The notes beneath the pieces were generated by a model. The model saw nothing but the letters and a program-made list of their open reading frames with translations. It did no database searches and was not told the origin of the DNA. A DNA stretch of 13,031 bases from Candidatus Gerdarchaeota archaeon (GTDB taxonomy: Archaea > Asgardarchaeota > Heimdallarchaeia > JABLTI01): assembly GCA_016840945.1 (NCBI GenBank), contig JAEORJ010000303.1:1-13031 (forward strand), given 5' to 3'. The first letter of the stretch is position 1, and each line of letters starts with the position of its first letter. Made by a program: the position numbers and the translations under genes. This document shows, one piece after another, positions 1 through 7,199 of this stretch.

Positions 1-1
1 A

Positions 2-1087
2 GAAGTTGTCTTTGTTCATGATCCTTGGGCTTTCACAAATGATCCCATTTATCAAGGACCATTCAGTCCTATGTCTATCAAAGATGATTCATGGTGTGAT
101 ATCCGTTGGTCTTTTGGCGATTATCAAGTAATTGTTGTCCGCCCTATTGCTTTAGAGCTTGAACTTCCTTCCGCACCTATTACTGAAGCTGGTAGTTATA
201 CTCTCAAATGTACCCTTGATAATAGTTTTATGAATGAAACTAAGGATATTAGTCTTCAATTATCTCTTCCAGCTGGTTATTCTCTGGTTTCTGGTAGCAC
301 TACTGTTAATTATAATAATTTCTTAAGCAATACCACTTACACTTGGACTGTTTCTTGCCCTACGCCTTCTATTAATGATATCATTTCTGTAAAAGCTCTA
401 ACTCAAGGTGACCTGATAACCTTAGGTGGGAAAGCAATAATTCATCCCGCTCATCCTAAAACTATTGTAACATCATTATCTTCAGGTTATGTTGATGATA
501 ATACTCCATATATGGCAACAATTACCGCTGAACTCAACTGTACTGGAGAGATTTCCTCAGAATTACATTGTTTCACAGCTAAACCCAATAGCTCAATTGA
601 CCCAGTAAATACAACTTATTCTGATGTTACAGCTCTTTCACCAACGACTTTTCAATGTTGCACTGGACCAACTCCGCCTACATACTTGGTTTATTGTCGG
701 TTCGATTTTACTACTATTTATGGTACTATAACATCTCCTTTCCTTATACTTTACATTTACTCTACTGATTCTGACTCGGATGGTATCTCCGATTATAATG
801 AAGCAGTTATTTATGGAACTGATCCAGAAAATAGTGACACAGACATAGATGGGCTCAATGATTATGATGAAATATTTGTTTATTTCACTGATCCCAATAA
901 TATGGACACAGATGGCGATGGTATGACAGATTTCGATGAAATTCAAGAAGGTTTTGACCCTCTTGATCCTCAAAGCAATCTTCAAAGAAAAATCATCATA
1001 CTAACTATCAGTATTACTGTCCCCTCAGTGGTGTTTATTGTAGGTCTTATAACTACTTTTGTTGTTATTAGAAAGCGCAGAAAATGA
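2..1087 (+). CDS. Partial membrane-anchored surface protein with thrombospondin type-3-like calcium repeats; possible C39-like peptidase tail
   Basis: The reading frame is open from base 2, so the gene starts before the window; the ATG at 71 is probably internal. The first residues (VFVHDPW, then QGP and SMS-like spacing, ending in VIVVRP) resemble the end of a C39-like cysteine peptidase domain, but the catalytic Cys and His would lie upstream, so this is tentative. The middle (about bases 160-760) is beta-rich and looks like two CARDB/Ig-like modules with seven cysteines. Bases 767-940 encode Asp-rich repeats (DSDSDGISDYNE, DTDIDGLNDYDE, DTDGDGMTDFDE) typical of thrombospondin type-3 calcium-binding loops. 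Bases about 992-1069 encode a hydrophobic helix followed by RKRRK, a C-terminal membrane anchor with the bulk of the protein outside. The gene ends in a TGA inside a hairpin terminator. Topology and calcium binding are well supported; the enzymatic identity is not. Confidence 0.8.
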   Translation, partial: EVVFVHDPWAFTNDPIYQGPFSPMSIKDDSWCDIRWSFGDYQVIVVRPIALELELPSAPITEAGSYTLKCTLDNSFMNETKDISLQLSLPAGYSLVSGSTTVNYNNFLSNTTYTWTVSCPTPSINDIISVKALTQGDLITLGGKAIIHPAHPKTIVTSLSSGYVDDNTPYMATITAELNCTGEISSELHCFTAKPNSSIDPVNTTYSDVTALSPTTFQCCTGPTPPTYLVYCRFDFTTIYGTITSPFLILYIYSTDSDSDGISDYNEAVIYGTDPENSDTDIDGLNDYDEIFVYFTDPNNMDTDGDGMTDFDEIQEGFDPLDPQSNLQRKIIILTISITVPSVVFIVGLITTFVVIRKRRK

Positions 1088-1130
1088 GTTTTTTATTAAA
1101 AAACTCTTCTTTCTTTTTCTTATTTCTTCA
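1086..1130 (+). terminator. Hairpin plus T-rich terminator
   Basis: A perfect 9-bp inverted repeat, GAGTTTTTT (1086-1094) and AAAAAACTC (1098-1106) with a 3-nt loop, overlaps the TGA stop of the upstream gene and is followed by a pyrimidine tract (TTCTTTCTTTTTCTT). Archaeal RNA polymerase terminates at T-rich tracts, so the tract may matter more than the weak A/T stem. Confidence 0.6.
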
Positions 1131-1162
1131 TAAAATACTCTTTCCATCGTTTTTTTCGACTT

Positions 1163-1178
1163 GAAAAAATTTTTTATA
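1163..1178 (+). promoter_or_regulatory. Candidate BRE/TATA promoter for the PPC-repeat surface protein
   Basis: A purine-rich GAAAAAAT (1163-1170, BRE-like) is directly followed by TTTTTATA (1171-1178). With the usual archaeal spacing, transcription would start near 1201 and leave a leader of about 139 nt before the TTG start. A second AT-rich element, TGTATATTTT, lies at 1193-1202. Confidence 0.45.
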
Positions 1179-1200
1179 CCAAATTATTCTTTGTATATTT

Positions 1201-1339
1201 TGAAACGGATTATCCTTTTACTTTGGGTTGTTATTTGATTCGGAGTTAGCTATTTGGGATGGGGGATATTCGTTTTTTCTTTATGTTTAGCTTTTAGCTA
1301 TTCATAATCTCAGTTACTATTGAAACGGGATGGACAAAA
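1201..1339 (+). other. Long 5' leader with short direct repeats and micro-ORFs
   Basis: The stretch before the large surface-protein gene has no ordinary ORF but repeats three words: TTGAAACGG at 1200-1208 and 1320-1328, TTAGCTATT at 1246-1254 and 1294-1302, and GGGATGG at 1256-1262 and 1327-1333. Each GGGATGG contains an ATG: the first opens a 12-codon Phe-rich frame (MGDIRFFFMFSF, 1259-1297), the second a 5-codon frame (1330-1347) that overlaps the TTG start of the main gene. No known riboswitch class was recognised. Confidence 0.35.
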
Positions 1340-4300
1340 TTGTTTAGAAAAAAGTGTTTAACATTAATTTTGGTATTAGCTTTTCTAATACCTATTTGTA
1401 GCATTGTTGTTGACTTTAAAGAAGCATCATGTGAAGCTGAACCAAATGATTCTTTTGCTCAAGCAGAGTTGTTAAGTGGTATAGGTTTTCATGATGGAGC
1501 AATAACTAGTCTTGGAGATCAAGATTGGTTTAAATTCTATTGTAGAGAAGGTACTAATGTTCATATTACTTTTTGGATTGCACATGATGTTGATATCTTC
1601 ATTCTCAATAAAAGTAATGAAGGCATTTATTGGAGTCCTTTTTCAAGTAAAAATAGTATAGATTTTATATCACAATATGATGGTTATTATTATATCTGGT
1701 TAATTATCTATTCAATGCCTTTTGTTGAACCTACATACTATTGCTTTGAAATCCTATATGATAAATATAATGCCATCGATGGCTATGATTTAGAACCCAA
1801 TGATATTTCAGCTAGTGCATCAGAAATTTTTGATTCTGGAAGGTATTATGGTGCATTAGATGATTTTAATGAAGTTGATTGGTACAAAATTAATTGTAAT
1901 ATTAGCACAGATTTTCAATTCTTTCTTGAAACTTCGGATATTTTTGATACTGATCCAATTAAATGGGAATTATATGACTCTAGTTTTACAAGGTTAACTT
2001 ACGGTCAATCTGATACTAGTAAATCCTTTGAAATTATAACTAGTTATTCAGGTTATTATTATATTAAGCTGAGTTTTGCTAATAGTAAGTCTTATTTTGA
2101 AATTTTTAATCTGCGATTACTCTTTAATCAAAGAATAACTTCTGAATCGGAACCTAATGAAAATGTAGCTATTGCAGATATTTTTCAATCAGGTATTATT
2201 ACAGGTCAAATTTCCCAAGAAACTGATACGAAAATTGATTATTGGCAGTTTTATTTAACTGATCCAACCACTATCCATATCCAAGATGTTTCTCAAAGGC
2301 CTATGTATAATTTTAGCATTCTTGGTCATAATTATTGGGGATATAATCTTCCAGTTGATTTTGTTATTGATGGAGGGTATTGGCACGGTGAAGGTTGGTA
2401 TAGCTTCTCAATATCAACTTATTTAGGTACAAAACTTGATCAAGATTACAATATTATTGTTACTTTTGAATGCAATTCAACTATATATTGGCTCTCGCCT
2501 GATAGTGGTGATATAGAATTTGGTATTGATCCAGATATTGATCATGCTATTTTTAATTTCACATATGGTTTTGAAGGATTAAATATGATTGAAATATGGT
2601 TAAATAATATTAATTTTGGTGATGTTTCTCCAGATCCCTTTGAATCACCATGTTCTCTCTCAATTACTATTCCTTATAGTATTTCTATTAATGGTTCAGT
2701 TTTAGCTGAATTGAAAGGTTATTTAGGTGGTGAATTAGTTAGTGTAGCACAACGCAATTTTAACTTTACAAAACTTTTAGAGGATCCTTTTATTGAAGTA
2801 CTACAGAGTCATTATGAGGTAATTGGTGAAAAATTACTAGCTATTATTTATGATCCAAATGGTGATAATAGTTATTCTTGTTGGCAAGAAGAAGCTACTT
2901 ATTCTATGTCTATAGGAGCAGAAATTTCTAAAAGTATTAGTACTGAAATTGGTATTGGTTTTGAATCACCTATTTTTGAGGCTGGCATAAACTTTAATTT
3001 TGGTATGTTTAAAGAGGAAGGATACCATTTTGCTATTGAAACATCAAGCTTAGATTCAAGAACAAGTTCACAAGCATCCAGTAATCCTGATCTTATTGGT
3101 CCTGGTCGTGGAGACTTTTATTGGGGTCAGGGTTGGATTATTCCTTGGGATTTAATAGCTGTTAAAAAAGTATTTTGGAATGAAACAGGTGAGCCAATTA
3201 TAAGATGGGTAGAACCGCAGTTCATTTATAGATTAAATGTTACATCCGAAATGTTCCTTAATGATGCAAATGCTCCAGAGGTATGGCGACAACAAAATGT
3301 TGTGCATCAAGGATATCCAGAAGAAAATTATACCGCAATCTGTACTAAAACATTCGATGGTACATCAATGGTTGTTGCAGAGGAAGAAGAAACTTCTACA
3401 GCTGAAATTACACATGCTTTTACTTTAACCATTGGAGGGGATGTTCATACAAAAATAAGTTATGGTGCTACTGGGAGCTTCACTTTATCTTTTGAATTAA
3501 AAACGAAAGTTTATCAAGAAATTGAGGCTGGAACAACTCAAGGTCGTATGTATACCATTTATGATGACGATGAAAATCCAATTGATACAATTACTAATGA
3601 AATTGGCTATGATAATCGATTTGGTACATATGTATTTAGAACAATTTCAGAAGCTACATTTACTTCTCATCCATGGGAATATAATACAGTAGATTATATT
3701 AGTCCTTTAATTTATTTTCCAACTTATGAATATGATACTTCGAATGATGGATTAGGGCCATGTGAAAATGATAATCCTCATATTGTTGTTGAAATATATG
3801 AAGAAGACAGTATCCTTGATGCATGGATCAATTACACGATTGACGATGGCATCCATTGGTATCAAACTTATATGACTGAACAAGCAGGCAACCCAGGTTT
3901 TTGGGAGGGAAAGATCCCAGCTCAAGAACATGGAACAATAGTGCAATGGTATATACAAGCTAGAGATGCATCCTACCATATAGGTAGCCGTAAAAATGTT
4001 TCAGGGTTACCATATGTCTATACTGTTCTGAATCGCAATCCAATTGTTACTCTGTTGAATCCGAATGGGGGTGAAAACTTTACTGGTGACAATATTCTGA
4101 TTGATTGGTCTGCAAATGACCCAGATGATGATTCGTTGACCTTTGATCTTGCTTATAATTTTAATAACCTTGGTTGGATATCGATTGCTACAAGTATTAC
4201 TGGCACTTCATATCTCTGGAATATCACTCAATTTGGCACTATAAATTCGGTACAAATAAGAATTACTGCTCACGATGAATTTGGTGGTTCGGCTGAGGAT

Positions 4301-4435
4301 ACCTCTGATTTTATTTTTGTAATAATTCATGAAACTGAAACCAGTCCAATACCTCTACCTTACATTATCATATCTTTAATAACAGCTCTGTCTTTCTTCT
4401 TTGTTCTGAGCAAACGTAAGAAGAACATTATTTGA
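1340..4435 (+). CDS. Large exported surface protein with three PPC-type repeats, Ig-like modules and a C-terminal membrane anchor
   Basis: The TTG start gives a clean Sec signal: FRKK, then a hydrophobic run to about residue 24. Three pre-peptidase C-terminal (PPC) type modules each open with an EPND/EPNE box at residues 34-37, 152-155 and 271-274, followed by D-W-[FY]-[KQ]-F/I and a late YYYI or YWQF strand. Such modules are usually extracellular adhesion or processing domains. Residues about 495-760 are beta-rich with a YDPNGD motif at 504-509 and two Ser/Thr-rich alternating stretches (about 515-575 and 677-730). Residues about 815-890 form a 'DDG-WY ... GT-V-WYI-ARD' module and 898-1000 an Ig-like module with PNGGE. 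A helix at about 1006-1023 followed by KRKK anchors it. No protease active site was found, so it is probably a binding or structural protein. GGGATGG 6 nt before the TTG is a weak Shine-Dalgarno-like site. Confidence 0.82.
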   Translation: MFRKKCLTLILVLAFLIPICSIVVDFKEASCEAEPNDSFAQAELLSGIGFHDGAITSLGDQDWFKFYCREGTNVHITFWIAHDVDIFILNKSNEGIYWSPFSSKNSIDFISQYDGYYYIWLIIYSMPFVEPTYYCFEILYDKYNAIDGYDLEPNDISASASEIFDSGRYYGALDDFNEVDWYKINCNISTDFQFFLETSDIFDTDPIKWELYDSSFTRLTYGQSDTSKSFEIITSYSGYYYIKLSFANSKSYFEIFNLRLLFNQRITSESEPNENVAIADIFQSGIITGQISQETDTKIDYWQFYLTDPTTIHIQDVSQRPMYNFSILGHNYWGYNLPVDFVIDGGYWHGEGWYSFSISTYLGTKLDQDYNIIVTFECNSTIYWLSPDSGDIEFGIDPDIDHAIFNFTYGFEGLNMIEIWLNNINFGDVSPDPFESPCSLSITIPYSISINGSVLAELKGYLGGELVSVAQRNFNFTKLLEDPFIEVLQSHYEVIGEKLLAIIYDPNGDNSYSCWQEEATYSMSIGAEISKSISTEIGIGFESPIFEAGINFNFGMFKEEGYHFAIETSSLDSRTSSQASSNPDLIGPGRGDFYWGQGWIIPWDLIAVKKVFWNETGEPIIRWVEPQFIYRLNVTSEMFLNDANAPEVWRQQNVVHQGYPEENYTAICTKTFDGTSMVVAEEEETSTAEITHAFTLTIGGDVHTKISYGATGSFTLSFELKTKVYQEIEAGTTQGRMYTIYDDDENPIDTITNEIGYDNRFGTYVFRTISEATFTSHPWEYNTVDYISPLIYFPTYEYDTSNDGLGPCENDNPHIVVEIYEEDSILDAWINYTIDDGIHWYQTYMTEQAGNPGFWEGKIPAQEHGTIVQWYIQARDASYHIGSRKNVSGLPYVYTVLNRNPIVTLLNPNGGENFTGDNILIDWSANDPDDDSLTFDLAYNFNNLGWISIATSITGTSYLWNITQFGTINSVQIRITAHDEFGGSAEDTSDFIFVIIHETETSPIPLPYIIISLITALSFFFVLSKRKKNII

Positions 4436-4444
4436 TATTAATTA

Positions 4445-4479
4445 AAATAAATCCAGGACAGAATATTCTGGATTTATTT
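4445..4479. terminator. Bidirectional terminator hairpin between convergent genes
   Basis: A perfect 12-bp inverted repeat, AAATAAATCCAG (4445-4456) and CTGGATTTATTT (4468-4479), with an 11-nt loop, lies between the ends of the surface-protein gene and the PrsW-like gene. Its right arm overlaps the minus-strand TAA stop (4474-4476). A/T-rich sequence on both sides would give U-rich RNA in either direction. Confidence 0.7.
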
Positions 4480-5268
4480 CTTAATTTTACATTTTCCTTG
4501 TACCTTTGCATCATTTGTTACTGCTTCTGGAAATTCCCTTATATCATATTTTATCATCAGACCACTTATAACGATCATAAATACAATATACACTATCATC
4601 AAGGTATAATTTGCAGCATAAAATGACCAGTTCTGTTCTTCTAAGAAATAATATATTAGAAAAGTTGAGATGTTCCAAATTGAGTGTAACGCTACCGCAT
4701 AGAGTATACCTGGGTATCTTTTCCTTCCCTTCAATCTATTCCAAGCGCAATAAGCACCTATTAATCCAGTAAAAAATGCTTGAGTTCCTGGTATTCTTAT
4801 GGTTTTTATTATTGCTATCCTCAAACCTTCCAACCAATCTGTGGATAATATTGCAAAGATTATCGCATCAACCACTCCTGCCCCGGTTCCAATTATAGCG
4901 CCATAAAAAAAACCATCATACAATCCATCCACTTCTGATATTAAACAGAAGCACCTTGTATAGAATATATAATATTTAATTGATTCCTCAATCACCACTT
5001 GTATTAATACTGCCCCAATCATCGTTAATATGATACCCCATTCTGGTCCTATTATAGCTATTAATCTGTCGATCCCTACAAACATTGGTACAGTTATCCC
5101 AATAATCAACCCTCCTGCTACCAACCCCCATAAAAATGTTGTAAAAACTAACCTTTTTGGCTCTTTTTCTAAATCTCGTTTATAAAACATGAAAACTGTA
5201 AAAGCTCCACCCAGTAATGGTACCGTTATTGTTATAATTGCTAAAATAGTATCCATTACAGTGGCCAT
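4474..5268 (-). CDS. PrsW-like intramembrane metalloprotease (M82/CPBP superfamily), possibly altered in one ligand
   Basis: A 264-residue polytopic membrane protein with about seven hydrophobic segments. PrsW hallmarks appear in order: a cytosolic D-x-x-x-EP loop (DLEKEP, 32-37), EESIK at 94-98 (EExxK, first metal-site motif), DG-x-x-YG at 118-123, and H-x-x-x-N at 195-199 (HSIWN). The second motif of this superfamily normally supplies a His within a segment like 'pgHA-F-G'; here it reads GTQAFFTG, with Gln163 at that place. PrsW proteases do site-1 cleavage of anti-sigma factors in bacteria; archaeal substrates are unknown. The ATG at 5268 was kept, with a second ATG four codons in. The gene lies 75 nt after the cupin gene on the same strand and ends in a shared terminator. 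Family assignment is firm; catalytic activity is uncertain because of the Gln. Confidence 0.82.
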   Translation of the reverse strand: MATVMDTILAIITITVPLLGGAFTVFMFYKRDLEKEPKRLVFTTFLWGLVAGGLIIGITVPMFVGIDRLIAIIGPEWGIILTMIGAVLIQVVIEESIKYYIFYTRCFCLISEVDGLYDGFFYGAIIGTGAGVVDAIIFAILSTDWLEGLRIAIIKTIRIPGTQAFFTGLIGAYCAWNRLKGRKRYPGILYAVALHSIWNISTFLIYYFLEEQNWSFYAANYTLMIVYIVFMIVISGLMIKYDIREFPEAVTNDAKVQGKCKIKK

Positions 5269-5325
5269 CTAAACACGTCCACATTGCTATTTTCTTCTAG
5301 CAGTTTTAATTTTTCCTTTTCCGCA

Positions 5326-5333
5326 TTTTATAT
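5326..5333 (-). promoter_or_regulatory. Candidate TATA box for the PrsW-like gene
   Basis: On the minus strand this reads ATATAAAA, about 60 nt before the ATG, which predicts a start near 5303 and a leader of about 34 nt. No clear terminator follows the cupin gene, so read-through from the upstream cluster is also possible. Confidence 0.4.
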
Positions 5334-5343
5334 TATTAGCTAG

Positions 5344-5718
5344 TTATTTTTCTAAAATTTCCTCTTTATGAGGATCATAAGGTGGATTTACTATCATATA
5401 GAAGGCAAGTTTCACTCTCCCACTATTCTTCAATTTCTGTTTATAATTTGGTTTTATAACTATTATATCCCCTTTCTTTATTACTAGCTCCTCTTCCTCT
5501 ATGGTCATAACACCTCTCCCTTTTATAATATAATATACTTCTTCCATTGCCATTTTATGCAATTTGTTCTCTTCTTTAGGTCCTAACTCTCCATAACTTA
5601 ATGAATATGATTGATTTTTGTAAAGTTCAACAATTCTAACACCATCTTGACTTTTCTTGAATTGTTCTATATTTTCCAAGAGCTCTTTTGAAAGTTTTTT
5701 ACCCCAATTATGAACCAT
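5344..5718 (-). CDS. Small single-domain cupin protein
   Basis: A 124-residue protein with one conserved beta-barrel (cupin_2 type) at about residues 40-112. Cupin motif 1 is seen as H54 followed by E59-x-YYIIKGRG, and motif 2 as GD (88-89), then P94 and N102-x-G. The motif-1 set is incomplete compared with metal cupins, which usually carry two His and one Glu there, and the final motif-2 His is not evident, so a canonical metal site is doubtful. Cupins of this kind act as isomerases, dioxygenases or small-molecule binding proteins; the sequence does not say which. The gene is last of three in a tight minus-strand cluster, and its ribosome-binding site lies across the stop codon of the NTPase gene, implying coupled translation. 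Confidence 0.8.
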   Translation of the reverse strand: MVHNWGKKLSKELLENIEQFKKSQDGVRIVELYKNQSYSLSYGELGPKEENKLHKMAMEEVYYIIKGRGVMTIEEEELVIKKGDIIVIKPNYKQKLKNSGRVKLAFYMIVNPPYDPHKEEILEK

Positions 5719-5725
5719 TTTTTTT

Positions 5726-5730
5726 TCACC
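5726..5730 (-). promoter_or_regulatory. Shine-Dalgarno site for the cupin gene overlapping the NTPase stop codon
   Basis: On the minus strand GGTGA matches the core of the archaeal anti-Shine-Dalgarno complement. It ends 7 nt (all A) before the cupin ATG and contains the TGA stop of the NTPase gene, so the two genes are probably translationally coupled. Confidence 0.6.
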
Positions 5731-6238
5731 ATTGTTTTATTTCAATTAATATTTTTTCAACCAGTTGTTCTCTATTATCTTTAGTTATCTCGAGTAATTT
5801 ACAATCCTTCCTTGCTTTTATAATTTCGACTACTTGCCCTCCCCCCCTTGCAGCTATTGTTGCTAATACTCTCTTTTTAGATAGACAATTTATCAATTCT
5901 TGTTTGAACTTTTCTGAAAATAACTCCATTTTCCCTATTTCATCTATTATTATAACCTCAACCTCTTTTGTCATCTCTTCTAGAGCAATATCTTCGAATT
6001 CATCAATAGCTACTTGATATTTTCCAACTTGTAAACCACTTTTAATTTTTATATGAGCCAATAGCCCTTCCTTTTTAGTAGATAGTCCGATTATTTTAAA
6101 TCCCTCTCGAGAACCATGCTGATTTCTAATCTCCTCTGTATAAAAACCAGCATATGATAAATTTAGATTTGGAATAATCTTTTTGATGAGTGTTGTTTTT
6201 CCCGTTCCAGGGTAACCTGTAATCAATACATGATTCAT
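5726..6238 (-). CDS. THEP1-family nucleoside triphosphatase
   Basis: A 170-residue P-loop NTPase, near the usual length for archaeal THEP1 (COG1618). Walker A is GYPGTGKTT at residues 8-16; the family's second motif GFYTEEIR is at 31-38, followed by G-x-R-x-GF (42-47); Walker B is IIIDEIGKMEL at 96-106. Family members hydrolyse NTPs with broad specificity; their cellular role is poorly known and has been linked to nucleotide or RNA metabolism. The gene is the middle of a minus-strand cluster, starting 9 nt after the acetyltransferase stop and sharing its own stop with the cupin ribosome-binding site. The ATG has no clear Shine-Dalgarno site, consistent with translation by coupling. Identity is firm; pathway is not. 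Confidence 0.9.
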   Translation of the reverse strand: MNHVLITGYPGTGKTTLIKKIIPNLNLSYAGFYTEEIRNQHGSREGFKIIGLSTKKEGLLAHIKIKSGLQVGKYQVAIDEFEDIALEEMTKEVEVIIIDEIGKMELFSEKFKQELINCLSKKRVLATIAARGGGQVVEIIKARKDCKLLEITKDNREQLVEKILIEIKQW

Positions 6239-6247
6239 TGTTATCTA

Positions 6248-7060
6248 CTATGTTGTTACTTCTTTAGTCATTTTGAGTAATTTATAATTTAGGGTTAATT
6301 TCTCTTGAGTTAATTTTTCAACCAATCTAGGTTGACCATCAAAAGTTAATCTAACATAATCAAATTCAGGATTCGTTATATGCTCTTTTAAATGACCAAT
6401 GAAATCTAGAGCATATTCAGAATCTTTGACTATAAATGGAAATGCTCCTGGAAAACTTGGTGTTAATCTAGCAAAACCCATTTGTTGTCTGTTAACTTCA
6501 AAAATTAATACATGTTGATCCTCTTGTCCGAAATATTGTTGTATTCTTATTGGATTCAATTCAAATCTCAAACACACTAATTGCACTTCTCCCCATTCAA
6601 CATGCCTACAATTCCCTCTTGGTGTTCCTTTTAATAATTTAAATGGGCAAATAAATTGATGACTATCGACTTCCTTTTCAAAACCATATTTTTCATATAG
6701 CTTCACTGCAGGTTCATTATCAGCTCTTACATAAAGGAAATATTCTGTACAACCAGCTTTTTCTAATTGTGTCATACTTCTCTCGAGTAAAACAGAACCT
6801 AATTTCTTTCGTCTAAAGTTTGGATGGACACCAATTCTATAAACATGCCCTTCTTTTCCATACACTCCTATTCGATAATAACCTAGAAAATCTTTTGATT
6901 CTTTATGAATAGCTATGACTGTAAGTGCTTTATAACCTGCTAAACCACTTAAGAAACTATTTTTTGATAACGGTTCATCAGGAAAGATAGCTGAATCCAT
7001 TTCATGGAATTTCTCCCAATCATCAGCTGTTAAATCACGTAGGTAATACACTGATTCCAA
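6248..7060 (-). CDS. GNAT-family N-acetyltransferase with a second, degenerate GNAT-like half
   Basis: The first GNAT domain shows the acetyl-CoA-binding strand and loop (YRIGVHPNFRRKKLGSVLL, where [RK]-x-x-G-x ends in LGS) and the late motif NEPAVKLYEKYGF, a standard GNAT signature. The C-terminal ~125 residues (from about LVCLRFELNP to YKLLKM) have a GNAT-like strand pattern (QMGFARL, FPFIV, FDYVRLTFD) but lack the R-x-x-G loop, so this looks like a tandem protein with one working site. The substrate is unknown. The start is uncertain: the longest frame begins at a TTG at 7099, but a CTAAGGGG purine block lies about 10 nt before the TTG at 7060, and a TATA-like site at 7110-7120 would start transcription inside the longer version, so 7060 is preferred; GTG at 7051 is another option. 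It is the first gene of the GNAT-THEP1-cupin cluster. Confidence 0.82.
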   Translation of the reverse strand: MESVYYLRDLTADDWEKFHEMDSAIFPDEPLSKNSFLSGLAGYKALTVIAIHKESKDFLGYYRIGVYGKEGHVYRIGVHPNFRRKKLGSVLLERSMTQLEKAGCTEYFLYVRADNEPAVKLYEKYGFEKEVDSHQFICPFKLLKGTPRGNCRHVEWGEVQLVCLRFELNPIRIQQYFGQEDQHVLIFEVNRQQMGFARLTPSFPGAFPFIVKDSEYALDFIGHLKEHITNPEFDYVRLTFDGQPRLVEKLTQEKLTLNYKLLKMTKEVTT

Positions 7061-7109
7061 ATATAGCAAACCCCTTAGTATCTTGTAGCAGTTATTCAAT
7101 CATTTTCCA

Positions 7110-7120
7110 GTTAAAAAAAG
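7110..7120 (-). promoter_or_regulatory. Candidate TATA box for the GNAT-THEP1-cupin cluster
   Basis: The minus strand reads CTTTTTTTAAC. Standard spacing puts the transcript start near 7089, downstream of the TTG at 7099 and upstream of the preferred start at 7060. The match to a TATA consensus is only moderate. Confidence 0.3.
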
Positions 7121-7164
7121 ATTTTCTCTCAATTTATCGATCTATAATTTGATTATCAAGATAA

Positions 7165-7177
7165 AAATACATTTAAG
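7165..7177 (+). promoter_or_regulatory. Candidate promoter for the GH31 gene; mRNA probably leaderless
   Basis: A-rich AAAATAC followed by ATTTAAG (7171-7177) is centred about 26 nt before the ATG at 7200, the distance at which archaeal transcription begins. No Shine-Dalgarno site is present before the ATG (CTTCAAATT). Together these suggest a leaderless mRNA. Confidence 0.45.
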
Positions 7178-7199
7178 CTAGTTCTACAAGCTTCAAATT

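Noticed and set aside
638..985. Open frame of 115 codons on the minus strand under the calcium-repeat protein
   Set aside because: The repeated pattern of Ile/Cys/Val mirrors the Asp-rich repeats on the other strand; it is a by-product of the real gene.
4432..4626. Plus-strand frame overlapping the end of the large surface gene and the PrsW-like gene
   Set aside because: It spans the terminator hairpin and runs antisense to PrsW coding sequence; low-complexity hydrophobic residues come from AT-rich DNA.
5285..5302. Inverted repeat TGCTA/TAGCA between the cupin and PrsW-like genes
   Set aside because: A 5-bp stem with an 8-nt loop is expected by chance here and is not followed by a T-tract on the relevant strand.
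5688..6017. Open frame of 109 codons on the plus strand across the cupin and THEP1 genes
   Set aside because: It is antisense to two genes with clear conserved motifs, is rich in Ser/Ile from reverse-complemented codons, and has no promoter.
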